Assembly (NCBI GenBank): GCA_015039365.1
Contig: WION01000367.1
Span: 1 to 52,657 of the forward strand
DNA: 52,657 nt
Direction of reading: 5' to 3'
Source: Amanita rubescens
Taxonomy: Eukaryota > Basidiomycota > Agaricomycetes > Agaricales > Amanitaceae
The position numbers and the translations under genes are program-made. The notes beneath the pieces were generated by a model. That model was not told the DNA's origin. It saw only the letters and a program-made list of their open reading frames with translations, and did no database searches. Shown here one piece after another: positions 31,791 through 42,090 of this stretch (its first letter is position 1; the number at the start of each line of letters is the position of its first letter).

Positions 31791-32437
31791 GATCTTCAGA
31801 CTAAATCACAACTCGCGTCTTTTTTGCATTGCAAAGCGCATTTCAAGCGGTACAAGTCTCCAAACCCTTCCGACATTAATGCATTAATGTCTAATGTTTC
31901 TATCACCAGCTTGCGCTCCTCTTCCTTCTTCCTTCCACAGCTCTGCTCCCAGCTTCCAACGCTGGTTCTTCATGTGCCAACTTCCCATTCCCGTACCCCC
32001 AGCTCCCACCCTTTCGCTACTCCATTCGGTTCATTTCCTCCGCCAACAACCAGATTCCCTCTGCACTGCACTGACTCTCTTCTCGCCTCCGCTACTCCCG
32101 TCATTCCACTTCCAAGACAATCAATTATCTCTGCGCCTGTGTCGATGCTTAAGAAAAGAACGCCAATAAGAAAGACAGGCAAAGAAAAACTCACTTTATT
32201 GCCGCGTCGCTTCTTGCGTCATCGTCCTCGGCCAAATCAACTGTAATGCTCTGACTCTCTTCTCGCCTCCGCTACTCCCGTCAATTCACTTCCAAGGTAA
32301 TCAATCATCTCTGAGCCTGTGTCGATCCTTAAAATAAGAAAGACAGGCAAAGAAAAACTCACTTTGTTGCCGCGCCAATTCCGTCTGCGTCCTCGGCCAA
32401 ATGAATTGTGATGCTGGCAACCACCTCTATTTTTAAC
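31791..32437 (+). repeat. Degenerate family A tail plus 180-bp direct repeat
   Basis: The 'catttcaagcggtacaag' segment (about 31839-31857) matches the tail at 37810-37850, so this is a fifth tail remnant without its gene. At 32071 and 32251 a roughly 150-bp sequence starting 'ctgactctcttctcgcctcc' occurs twice in tandem, 180 bp apart, each ending in 'cctcggccaaat'. Confidence 0.6.
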
Positions 32438-32550
32438 GTGCTTTGGTCGACCGAAAGGTCTAAGCCCAGGGCCCACGGCAAGGAAGCACGAGGAAAAGAG
32501 GTCAAACCTTCCCTGGGAACTACCTACGAGTATCGTAAAAGGTATCAAAA
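32438..32550 (+). repeat. GGTCGACC block, copy 3 of 5
   Basis: Begins GTGCTTTGGTCGACCGAAAG and is near-identical to copy 1 through 'gaggaaaagaggtcaaaccttccctgggaac'. It is not followed by the one-kilobase block or by a DNA2 fragment. Confidence 0.75.
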
Positions 32551-33185
32551 GAAGAAACTGAAGGAAAGATGAAAAGGAAAAAGAGGAATCGTGGGTCAAG
32601 GAATCGTGAACAGCAAGTCTGGCCAGGACCCCCATTCGACGAGTTCCCATCATCCCCGCTCGAACAACGCAGCTGGCCAGGATGCATGTCCGAGCAATTG
32701 CTGTCGCCGCGCCGTGATATATGACCGGGGACCTAGAAGAGTTAGCGGAGTCATAAATCATGATGGATTGGATAGTCTGCGGAATCGACCAACCGTTGCT
32801 GGTGCGCGGGTGGCACTGCCGTCATCGACGAGCGCTTGTGTAAAGCCTCCGCCTGACTTTGAATGCCTTCGCTCCGTTCCCATTTGCCAATGTAATACGA
32901 GACCGGGACCTAACAGCAATCAGTCAGGAGCGATGAAACGAAGAGATGAAAAATCGGAGAAGTTGCCGGCTTCCTCTATTTCCATCATCCGCCATTGCTC
33001 TATTATCGCTCCTGCTTTCGGAAGTTGGATTTGATGCCTCGCCGTCGCCCGCGCATATTTGACGTTCGCCCGTAAAAGAAATCTATAAAGTACAGTCACA
33101 CCAAACATGGAGAAGGCGAACAGAAATAGGGAAGCGAGAACGAACACCTTTTTTTTTGTTTACGAGTTTTAACTTTTTTTCTTGC
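32551..33185. other. Intergenic, nothing recognised
   Basis: Frames on both strands (for example 32591-33034) are not family-like. No gene is assigned. Confidence 0.3.
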
Positions 33186-33640
33186 TTTTGGGACTAGATG
33201 TGGGTATTTTGAGGATCGCCTCGCTAGTGCCCGATAAAGAAATGAAGATAAGAGCCTAGAAAGCAAAAGAAAAACAGAAAACGGAAAAAAGGTGACTTTT
33301 TTTTGGGAGGGTTTTACGGGATTTTGACTTTTTTTTTTTGTTTTTGGGACTAGATGTGGGTATTTTGAGGATCGTTTTGCTAGCGCCCGATAAAGAAATG
33401 AAGATAAGAGCCTGGAAAGCAAAAGAAAAACAGAAAACGGAAAAAGAAGGCGACATTTTTTTTTGGTTTTGGCTTTTTCAATTTTTTTTGGGAGGGTTTT
33501 ACGGGATTTTGACTTTTTTTCGTTTTTGGGACTAGATATGGGTATTTCGAGAATTTTCTCGCCTAGAGCCCGTGAAAGAAATCATACGAATCAAGAATGC
33601 AGAGATAAAACGGAAAAATACGCCAGCGTGTTTTTCGGTT
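33186..33640. repeat. Tandem array of about 160-180 bp, three units
   Basis: Units begin 'ttgggactagat(g/a)tgggtatt' at about 33188, 33344 and 33526. The first two share 'cgataaagaaatgaagataagagcct' and 'gcaaaagaaaaacagaaaacgg'; the third is more diverged. Units are joined by long poly-T runs with 'gggagggttttacgggattttgac'. Poly-T on + means poly-A on minus. Confidence 0.8.
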
Positions 33641-34616
33641 TTTTTTGGGTGCCAAAATTTCCCGGAGGGAGACTTGGGACCGTTTCCTCGTTGTCGTATT
33701 TACAACGAACTGGAGAAGGATCATCAGAAGCCAACAATTACCGAAATGAAGCTTAAATTGACCTTCTCCGAAACGGAGTGCAAAGGACATTTGTCTCAGC
33801 CACACCGAGGAGCGAGTAGCGACGAACTTGGTCAGGGTTCGCACCCTCTACTCCCGGTTATGCAGCATCACAGTAAGGTTTTTGGTGATGGCTTGACGAG
33901 AGCGCGACCCCTCCGATCCTGCGAGCTATAGGTTACGGCGACAACGGGGCATAGCCGATCTGTGATATGGACATCAGATGAGGATACTGAGAATATCACT
34001 CGCCAAAAGAGGTCCTCGAGTCAAGGCGCAAACCCGAATTAGCGGGGTGCGGGAAGAATGGGCGGTAGCAGGTTTGAGGGAAAACATTGCCAACATGGCT
34101 CTAGGATTGCGAACTCCAAAGCTCTAAGCGTCAGCAGTACCACGCGAACAAGTGGACAACAGAATAATCATAACGAGCAACTCACTTATCGCCGCCGATC
34201 GCCAGTCACCAGTGCCAAGGAGACCTAGAAGAAGACGTATAGGCAGGAAATAGACCAGAAAGAACAAGCCCAGGTCTAGGAAACCACGGAGACTGAGACC
34301 ACGTCGCCAGAAGCCAGTTCCCAGAGAAGCAGTCCAGGCACGAGTAGCAGAGTTGTCGCCAGAAAGTCAGACAACGGAGGCACGAGCACGAGCACGAGCA
34401 CAAGCAATAAGATGTTGCCAGGCAGAAGTCTCGGGGGAAACACAACACAAGTTAGCCTCGCCATTAAAAAGAAGTACTCACGCGAGGTCTGGCATCACTG
34501 GCGCTCCATGAATCTGCCAATGCTCATGAGATCTCGAGAGGACGACATGAATGGATACTTAGCAGCACACCACTTCATCGCCTCCCGCGACAGTCACCAT
34601 TGAGATCTGAAAACAG
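33641..34616. other. Intergenic, nothing recognised
   Basis: Contains a short 'cacgagcacgagcacgag' microsatellite near 34380-34403. Otherwise no gene or repeat is recognised. Confidence 0.3.
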
Positions 34617-35785
34617 TTAAGGTCTTGGTGATGCCCCACGACAAACGACGCACCATTGTTGTACGCAAAAGTCTTTTGTGCCGCCCACGGAAAGAGCACG
34701 GGCCAAGCCATAGCCTATGTCGTGCTCTACAACAACGGTAGCCAGTGGGTAGCCAACACCACCAGCCACCTTCACCGCTAGACCATCGGAAAGTTTAAGA
34801 TATGCCTTGCCAGGGTCATATCCGCTCCCGTCACGCGATCCAGCCCACCACTGGCACGCGGTGCGCGTTGTCACCCAGCAAGTTTCGGAACCAGGCTTGC
34901 CAGGGCCTGACCCCTCCGCTCCTGGTGTTCCGGGGCGACTTCGTATTTGCGGTGCAACTGGAGTGGGTGGTGTCGTTGACCAGTTCGTCGTGCCTTCATC
35001 TCGGTCGTTTTCAGGATCCACCTCGACAACGATGACGTTCAACATTGCCTCCTCGTCCCATTCATAATCGTCAACGGTTTCGACTTCCAAAATGATCATG
35101 GAACCTAAGATGTGCAGGTTCTTTGTGCAGAGTTCTTGAAGTAGCAGGAATCCACCGTACCTTCACCGGTGAAAATGTCATCAACTAAGGTGTCATTACC
35201 CTCGGATTCATCGTCGTCAGAAACTTTACACGATGTTAACTTTGTAAACGCGGTTACCAATGTCAAAATTACCGTCGTCGACGAGGATCGCGTCCTCTTT
35301 CTGATCTCGATCGATTCCAGGCAGAACTTCAAGAACAGTATCTAGACCGTGCCCGTCGTGAATGTCAACGTCATAAAATAACAGCGAGGCGTACCTTCAA
35401 GTGCCATAACCTGGAAAACGTCAGATTCATCAAGACTATTCTGCTCACCTTCCTCGTCGCCTTGGTTCTCAAATGCAACGTCTAATTGCATATAATCGCC
35501 AGCTGCCATGCCTTGTTGTGTAGGCATCACATCGGCGAGGGCGACATCCTCAGTTTGTTCATTCTCGTCCAAGTCATCCTCGTCTTCTTCAATCACGTTT
35601 TCTTCCTCTTCTGCAACCTCATCAGTCTCCACAATAGGCTGAAGACTCACCTCTTCAAAGCCGTCAATCCACCAGGGAGTCGGCTTGCGGTACCATTTGG
35701 AAACAGGGGCAATGAGGGCAGCGGACATGTCATGCATGGGGGTGCTTTTTACGCGGTTAAAAGGGTGGATAATAATGGTGTTCAT
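34617..35785 (-). CDS. Acidic four-exon protein, unknown family
   Basis: Spliced model: exons 35785-35395, 35341-35273, 35223-35161 and 35104-34617. All three introns are short (about 50-56 bp), GT-AG and in phase 1, and the exons sum to 1011 bp, giving 336 aa in one frame. The N-terminal third has SKWYRKPTPWWIDGFEEVS, then a long Glu/Asp-rich run. The middle exons are acidic too (VSDDDESEGND). The last exon has MIILEVETVDDYEWDEEA, a Pro/Gly/Ser-rich linker and a C-terminal part with Cys residues. No signal peptide or membrane segment. I do not recognise the family. It lies between duplicated blocks but has no copy in the window. Confidence 0.55.
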
Positions 35786-36151
35786 CGTTGCAACTGTGTT
35801 TGTAAAGCAAGGATTGAGATATCGCAGATGGGGGGTAGCGGTTTAGGTGAAGAGCAGGAATTGGGGTTAGCGGTGACCATATATACGGTGGCTGACCACA
35901 AATTGTGATCTGGGCTGACACTCCTTTTGCTGACATGATTTCGCATTACGCGTGGTTTCGTTGAGTTTCCGCTCCTAGTTAACGGACAGAAACATGCAGG
36001 GCGAGCATTTGCGTCGAGTCGCATCTAGCTCGTGATATAAATAGTCGAGCCATCGTGTATTATATTTGCGCATTCCTTCAACGATAACAAACTCTCCTGC
36101 ATCTTGACAAATTGTCATTTGCGCAATGCTAATCGCCTACTAATCGTTAAA
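35786..36151. other. Intergenic, 5' flank of the acidic-protein gene
   Basis: No gene recognised. A 'gatataaatag' TATA-like word occurs on the + strand near 36034. Promoter use is not established. Confidence 0.3.
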
Positions 36152-36354
36152 CACGCTTTGGTCGACCAAGAGGTCTTAAGCCCAGAAGCCAGGACCTACG
36201 ACATTCGGAAGAGTCGTCCCTTTCCTTGGGAACTTGAACTACCTACGGGTATCGTAAGAAGAAACCAAAGAAAATAGCCAACCACCAAATCATTCGCACT
36301 CCCTTCTCTCCGCTACTCATCCACCTCACCATCATCGTGACACTGAAAAGGATG
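36152..36354 (+). repeat. GGTCGACC block, copy 4 of 5, with unit lead-in
   Basis: Begins CACGCTTTGGTCGACCAAGA and is more diverged in the middle than other copies, then follows the same lead-in as copy 2 ('gggtatcgtaagaagaaacc', 'tgacactgaaaaggatg'). Confidence 0.7.
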
Positions 36355-36509
36355 TTGACAAAGACGCACCATAGCTGAAGTTGAATTTAGAGGCAAGGGG
36401 AACGTTTCTCTTAAGAGAATCGAGCTAGGAAGAAGCTGAGAGTAGATCCATGGCTGGTATTCTGAAGCGACGGTCGATCTTACACGACTTGGTTAACGAA
36501 GAGGCATAG
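36355..36509 (+). pseudogene. DNA2 3'-end fragment before family A copy 4
   Basis: Carries the very end of DNA2 coding sequence, including 'gctggtattctgaag', 'cacgacttggttaacgaagaggcatag' with the stop codon, and the upstream 'acgtttctcttaagagaatcgagctag'. A deletion and frame breaks make it non-coding. It lies 48 bp before family A copy 4. Confidence 0.85.
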
Positions 36510-36557
36510 GATTATGATTGAGTTTGTACCATCGTAGCCTGGGAACGTTCTTGTTTC

Positions 36558-37449
36558 ATGCCACTTCCTTCGCGCGTCATTTCGACGTTATGTCCAAAGC
36601 GTTTGAAACCGTCAGATTTTATTGATATTTCAGGCTTATTTGAGCCCGTAATAACGCTACCATGCAGGACAACGCGCCTCCGAGGCCTCAAACACGACAA
36701 CAAAGTCCCTTTTCCTCCGAACACACGCGGCTTCCTTTACTACCACACCCCTCCCAAAGCACCGCCTTTTGTCGGTGAAATCCGCTTCCGTTGCGCAAAT
36801 AGTCTGCAAGATTTCTCCAACGGCAAGGATCTGTTGTTGTCCGACAAGTTTAACCCCTGGTCAATCCCCCTACCTGTCTTGGCTAATCAAACCGCCTGGC
36901 TCAACTTTCGGGGACTGTTGATGCTCGATGATCTTGCCTCGCAGACGACGCTGGATACATGGGTCGCGAAGAAAGCACTGCACAAGTCACACGGTATCGG
37001 ACCGAGACGTCCTGTCCTATATTACTTTCGCCAGCCCTTTCTCTTCCGTTTCGACAATAGAAGACTTGCGTTCTACACGGCAACAAAAGATCAAATTGGT
37101 TTTTGTGTAGCGAGCAGCCCGATTGGGGATTACCGCTCTTGTGTCTACCCATATGGTGGTAAGCTATCATCGCAGTTTTGAATGGACCGTATAAAGAATA
37201 TTTTCACTAGGAAGTGGCCTGGTCCAAATGGAACGCTATGTACATGGCCAACTTTCGACAGTGGCTTTTCGCATTCTCAAAATCGTAGAGCCGGTGAAAG
37301 ATTTGATCAAAGACTATGACGGCCACATCCAACGCCCTACTGAAGGGGCGCTAATCCAACGGTCAACGTTCGTCCCAGTAGCAAGCCTAAACGCATCGCT
37401 TCGGGAGTGCGCGGCAGTATTACCGCATGATTTCGAGGACCTTCCTTGA
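36558..37449 (+). CDS. Family A copy 4, intact, unknown function
   Basis: Exons 36558-37158 and 37211-37449 join in frame to 279 aa with the same intron position as copies 2 and 3. All conserved blocks remain. Exon 2 is the most divergent: the segment after MERY reads VHGQLSTVAFR and the segment before LPHDFEDLP is replaced by a different sequence of similar length, both keeping frame. Confidence 0.75.
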
Positions 37450-38013
37450 CTCCTTGTAGACCTATTAAAATGCGCTAGACACGACGTTTCTCTTAATCGT
37501 CAGCACAAAAGGATCTTATGGCCGACATCGTGAAGCAGGATTGGTGGAGGAGATTTGCGGCTCAACACTCAACTCCGTTGGTACGGTTGACTTTACGATG
37601 TGTTTCTCAAGTTCTCAGATCTCATCGTTGTAATAAAAAAATATCACGCATTCCTTGGCCCTTCTACGACCTCAATAACAATAAATCTTCTCAAACCATA
37701 GACCCTTCAATGAACATAGCCCACTACAGTTGGGAGTTTCTGCGTTTCTGCGTGGCCTGCGAGTGGTTGATAATGGACCTCTTCAGAATCCCAAATGAAA
37801 CCACAAGTCACGTTCGCATTTGTATTTCAAGCGGTACTACAAGCATCCTAGTTTTCATGATTCTGTCACCCGCTCGCGCACCTCTTCCCACTTTCCTACA
37901 GTTTTGTGCCCAGTCCTTCCAACTCTTCAATCACCCAACACCCATCCCCGCACCCCCTGTCTCTTCTGCTCCGCTCGGTCCATCCATACTACAATGCTAC
38001 TAGTGTTTTTAAC
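37450..38013 (+). repeat. Shared tail of family A unit (copy 4)
   Basis: Similar to 25040-25590 and to the minus strand of 18058-18500, including 'tctcatcgttgtaataaaaa' and 'cactacagttgggagtttc'. Short frames in it are not conserved between copies. Confidence 0.7.
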
Positions 38014-38120
38014 GTGCTTTGGTCGACCAAGAGGTCTTAAGCCCAGGGCCCACGACAAGGGAGCACGAGGGGTCTTCCCCCTTCCCTGGGAACTACCTAC
38101 GAACTTCCTTCTCCCCTCCG
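38014..38120 (+). repeat. GGTCGACC block, copy 5 of 5
   Basis: Begins GTGCTTTGGTCGACCAAGAG and continues 'cccagggcccacgacaaggg', identical in long runs to copy 1, then leads into the second one-kilobase block. Confidence 0.8.
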
Positions 38121-38990
38121 CTACTCCACCTCACAAGACGATCCATCAACTTGACACTGAAAAAGGGCACCACTAGGGAAAAAAAGAAGCAAATAGGAAC
38201 TCACCTTATCGCCTCGTTGATTTTTGCGTCTCCATTCTTGGGGCGTCGGCCAGTCCAGTCCAGGGCGAGGAGAGGAGAGGGATGGAATAAAAGAAGGAAA
38301 AATCGCACATTGGCGACGACCGGTAGGACACAGCTTCCGAATACAAGAGGGGTGTATTTGAAAGATGTCACGCGCCAAGACGTGCTCCCAAGGGACACTA
38401 TTCCTCTGCGGCCGGCCAGACTAGCGAGAGACCGGATGTGAGCATATCGCCCAAGTGGTGTCACATCCATCCTATGAGGGGTGTATTTGAAAGATGTCAC
38501 GAGCGCAATTGCGCGGGTGCTCCCAAGGGACACTATTCCTCAAGGATTGCCCGACACTCATTGGTGTGGGCAGCCATCATCAACTTTGAGGGATACCATC
38601 AGCGTGTTTGGCAAAACTGCAAAAGTAAACGATACGTACAAGTCATTTGGGGCTGGCGGCTCCCGCATGTGTCCTTGATTGGTGGATGATGGATTTGGCT
38701 GTCCGAAAAGAAGAGAAAAACGAAATGGGAGGAGGTGGTCGAGGCGAGCAGCGAGCTCGAAGTCTTGAGGGCGTCGTCGTAGTCAAGTGGGCGAGTGAGA
38801 GAAGAGAGGGCACAATGGAAAGTGGGTGATAGAATGAGCTGCTTATATGGATTTTTGGAACTGAGACAGACGCGTCCGTCTGCTTGTTTTGACAGAACGC
38901 GGTGGGGCCGACGCGTTGATCCCCTCAGCGCGGTGCCTCATAGCATGACGCAGATGATTTCAGATTCCTTGTCAATCGTTGAACATGAGT
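38121..38990. repeat. One-kilobase duplicated block, copy 2
   Basis: Colinear with 25711-26590. The two internal GTGTATTTGAAAGATGTCAC modules are at about 38345-38406 and 38474-38543. Similarity ends near 38990 ('tgatttcagattccttg'). Confidence 0.75.
38201..38533 (-). CDS. Conserved small ORF, 110 aa, unknown
   Basis: Counterpart of the frame at 25820-26149, starting MSLGSTRAIALVTSFKYTP and sharing IRSLASLAGRRGIVSLGST. Both frames have stayed open despite scattered substitutions and length changes. No domain recognised; coding status uncertain. Confidence 0.35.
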   Translation of the reverse strand: MSLGSTRAIALVTSFKYTPHRMDVTPLGRYAHIRSLASLAGRRGIVSLGSTSWRVTSFKYTPLVFGSCVLPVVANVRFFLLLFHPSPLLALDWTGRRPKNGDAKINEAIR

Positions 38991-39348
38991 CCATGGTGCT
39001 GGGCGAGAGAATGCTAGAGCGTCATATTATAATCATGATGTACTGGTGTTATCGCATGCCTGGACGTGAAACCCCCCAAACGTAATTATGCCATTCGAAG
39101 ATCATCAAGCAATGCGTCATAGTTACTAGTATTCTGTAGGTCATTTTTTTGTATGTCACGATGCGAGCTACCACCACTGCAGTGTACTAAATATCATACA
39201 TCATGGCAAATCAGGGAAGTGAAGGTTGCGAAAAACCATCGTTCCCCCGAATTTCCAGTTGAATCCCTGCTCTTCGTAATGCATAATGGTTTGAATCCAT
39301 TTCAGGCCAATGATTGCGAGTCGTTCACGCCTTGAGTAAAGGTGACAT
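38991..39348. other. Right border of the duplication mosaic
   Basis: No gene recognised. Similarity to the 26-kb block stops here and single-copy sequence begins. Confidence 0.3.
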
Positions 39349-39619
39349 GTGACATGCGACATCGTCATCGCGCCGCCCTGATGTTCCTGCATCCCGTAGG
39401 CGCATATCCGAGCCTGTATCGTTAAAGAATGTCAAACTCACTGACAATGAATGTCAGATTTTAGATGCGCAGCTGCTGGAGGTCAGTCGACAGTGGCAAT
39501 GCGTGGTGACGGTGACACCGTCGGATTTGACAGAAGATGAAAAACCTGACAAGACCCTCTTCGCTCGCTTCCGGGTCCCCAAGCCAATCACTGATGGCAA
39601 TGATGAACCTCCAGGTTGC
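39349..39619 (+). other. Exon-like open frame without ATG
   Basis: A frame open for about 90 codons without an ATG, ending TAA at about 39619. It has protein-like composition: KLTDNECQILDAQLLEVSRQ, then VTVTPSDLTEDEKPDKTLF and RVPKPITDGNDEPPG. A GT donor-like site follows 'cctccag'. It could be an internal exon of a broken gene. No family is assigned with certainty. Confidence 0.35.
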
Positions 39620-39854
39620 TAAAATGGTCTGATAGGGGTGGTGCCCACTGCCTTATATGGAAGTTAGAGAAAATCCCGCAACGGCTAAATCTTTCGGTTC
39701 GTGCTGACTGTACTCCTATCTTTTTGTGGCTTCTCCAGCCTTCTGCTTCAATCACCGAGGTGGGTCCCATGCATCTCTTTCCGATTGTCTTCTTACTCAT
39801 TACTACATAGATTAATAACTACTGCCACACCAACGGTGTCTTATTCAAATTCGG

Positions 39855-41383
39855 ATGACCTCGCTGAAAGCATATTCAGCGCCGACGTATCTTGCATCGA
39901 TAAAGGCAACGCTGAAATATTCGCCTCTGAATGGTTTGCTGTTTTTTATACCGGCGGCTTTGATATCACAATACACCAACCAAAGCGCAACCCTAACATT
40001 CATTTTTTCCGCCTTGTCTATAATTCCTCTCGCCGCTTTGCTCAGCTTTGGAACCGAACAAATTGCTTTGGGAACCAGCCAATGCTTTGGCGGCCTCTTG
40101 AATGGTACTCTCGGCAACTTAATCGAAGTGATAATCGCTGGTATCGCTTTGAAAAATGTAAGCCAATGCGCACCAATATTTTTTCGAATTGACATGGTGG
40201 TAGTGCGAACTTGAGATGGTACAAAGTTCCCTATTGGGCGGCTTGCTGAACAACTTACTCCTGGTCCTTGGCATGGCTTTCGTCGTTGGGGGATATCGTT
40301 TTCACCAACAAGAATTTCAGCCGGCGGTTGCTCAACTGAATTCATCTTTGCTAACAGTATCGGTCATTGCTTTGATAATCCCAGCGGCATTTGTAGGCAG
40401 TTCCGGCTTTTGTGTGGTATCATATCTGAACAGCTAGCCTCTCTAGCATGGGTATCTAGAGCGACAGCTGAAACCCGAAACAGAGGTAGAACGCTTGTTG
40501 CGACTCAGTCGCAGCAGTGCCATAGTCTTGTTATTGATGTAAGTTCACATATTGGATGTTGTGCCGAGCTAAGTTCTTGTAGATATTTTGGCTATGTATG
40601 TTATTTATACCTGGCAACACCTAAGTTCAGCTTATTAACCTTCTATAGCTAGCTTTCCAATTCTACTCGCATAACCACTTATTCATTGACACATCGTCTT
40701 TATCTTCAAAAACTACTTATCAACGGATACCAATGGACACGCCGCCCCTGTGTAGCTCGCCTCCACCCACCTACGAGACGGAAGGGTTAAGAACCAATAT
40801 TCCCTTCACTCTTGTTCTCATGATGGCAGTAACTGTACTTGCATACATCACATCAGAAATTCTCGTGAACTCCATCAGCGGACTTGTCGCGGATCATCCT
40901 GGCATCGTCAAAGAATGGATCACGCTGATTATTATACCAATCATCAGTAACGCCGCAGAGCATACCACTACGGTCGTCGTCGCAAGCAAAGGCAAGTTTG
41001 ACTTGGCTATCAGCGTCGCCGTCGGTAGTTGTATCCAGATTTCACTATTCGTCATCCCGGTTCTGGTCATGATGGCATGGGCTATGGGGAAGCCGTTGTC
41101 TCTATTGTTTGACCCATTGGAAACGCTAGTAAGCATTCTCTTTCTGGAACACGAGTGATAATCATTTGTCTTGAGGCCCTGTTTTTCTCTGTTTTGCTTG
41201 TAAAATTCTCCATGGAGGATGGCAAGTCACATTGGATGAGCGGTTTGATTTTAATTGGTAAGCCATTCATGTAATTTAAATTATTGGTCTGACGAAAGCT
41301 TAGGCGCATATTCCCTTATTTCGTTGGCTTTTTGGAATTTCCCGGCAACGACCCATGGACAGCCGTTTACTTGCGTTCCCTAG
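39855..41383 (+). CDS. Vacuolar Ca2+/H+ exchanger (CAX family)
   Basis: Seven exons: 39855-40157, 40204-40392, 40447-40538, 40583-40595 (13 bp), 40649-41128, 41176-41257 and 41304-41383. They sum to 1239 bp, giving 412 aa in one frame, usual for CAX antiporters. These use the proton gradient to move cytosolic Ca2+ into the vacuole. The first half has IPLAALLSFGTEQIALG and the motif GLLNGTLGNLIEVIIAGIAL, with Glu in the ion-binding repeat. The second half has IIPIISNAAEHTTTVVVASK with the matching Glu, and SVAVGSCIQISLFVIPVLV. Both halves carry about five hydrophobic helices, separated by an acidic/Pro-rich loop. No lesion seen. The start was chosen by fit to the family; an upstream exon is possible. 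Confidence 0.9.
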
Positions 41384-42090
41384 AACACCATGGGAGTGAC
41401 GATGGCGAGGCTTCGTGTATGGAAGCCTTCCGTGGAAATTTTCATCAGTTTACATTTGTAGACTTACATATTACTAATAGACGGTTCCGATCAAATGTTG
41501 AACGTTGATCGTTGATCGTTGATCTTGCATTGAGGTAGTCCCGAGGGTGCTTATTACCTCGAGAACTACAGTGGTCTTTCGCCTGCGCGGTCACTAAACT
41601 AGGTTTGAATTCCTTGGCACACTCTTTGAGCAGGAAACTTACTTGCCTTAAAGCATTTGGTTGGGACTACCCATGAAATTTTTAGGGGTTGACCTAGAAA
41701 TGTAACTCGCAGAGTGCATAATTGGAAATATTTTACCAGCTTTTACTGCACTCATCAAGTTGACGGCGGACTATGGATATCTCTGCTCTCGCGTTCCGGT
41801 GACCAGCTCTTATCACTTGTTATCAAAAGAAGTAAATTCCATCATTGGAATCATCGCAACATGGCAATTGCTTTATTCAACATACTTTTCAGATCACGCC
41901 GTAGATTGCCCTGGGCAATAGAGGACTCTGACGAAAGCTTATAAGAGTACCGATTGGTCCCCGCCCGTTTATCCTGCCCTTCCCTCCTCCGACCAGATCC
42001 CTAACCTCGGCGGGCCAGCTCACCAGGTCCTACTATTGGATACACCTTTTTTTCCGACTTCAGCGGCATCCCCTTCCTCGCCTGTCCAAT
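41384..42090. other. Intergenic, small GTTGATC repeat
   Basis: Contains about three tandem 'cgttgatc' units at about 41502-41524. No gene recognised. The right end is the P450 promoter side. Confidence 0.35.

Noticed and set aside
31725..32246. 173-codon Pro/Ser-rich ORF
   Set aside because: Lies across a degenerate repeat tail and a direct repeat; composition only reflects CT-rich DNA.
33096..33456. Minus-strand ORFs in the tandem array
   Set aside because: They encode the repeat unit and poly-Lys/Phe runs from homopolymers; not a protein.
25598..38120. Known structured RNA (5S rRNA, SRP RNA or similar) for the GGTCGACC block
   Set aside because: No match to remembered motifs of those RNAs; kept only as a repeat with possible folding.
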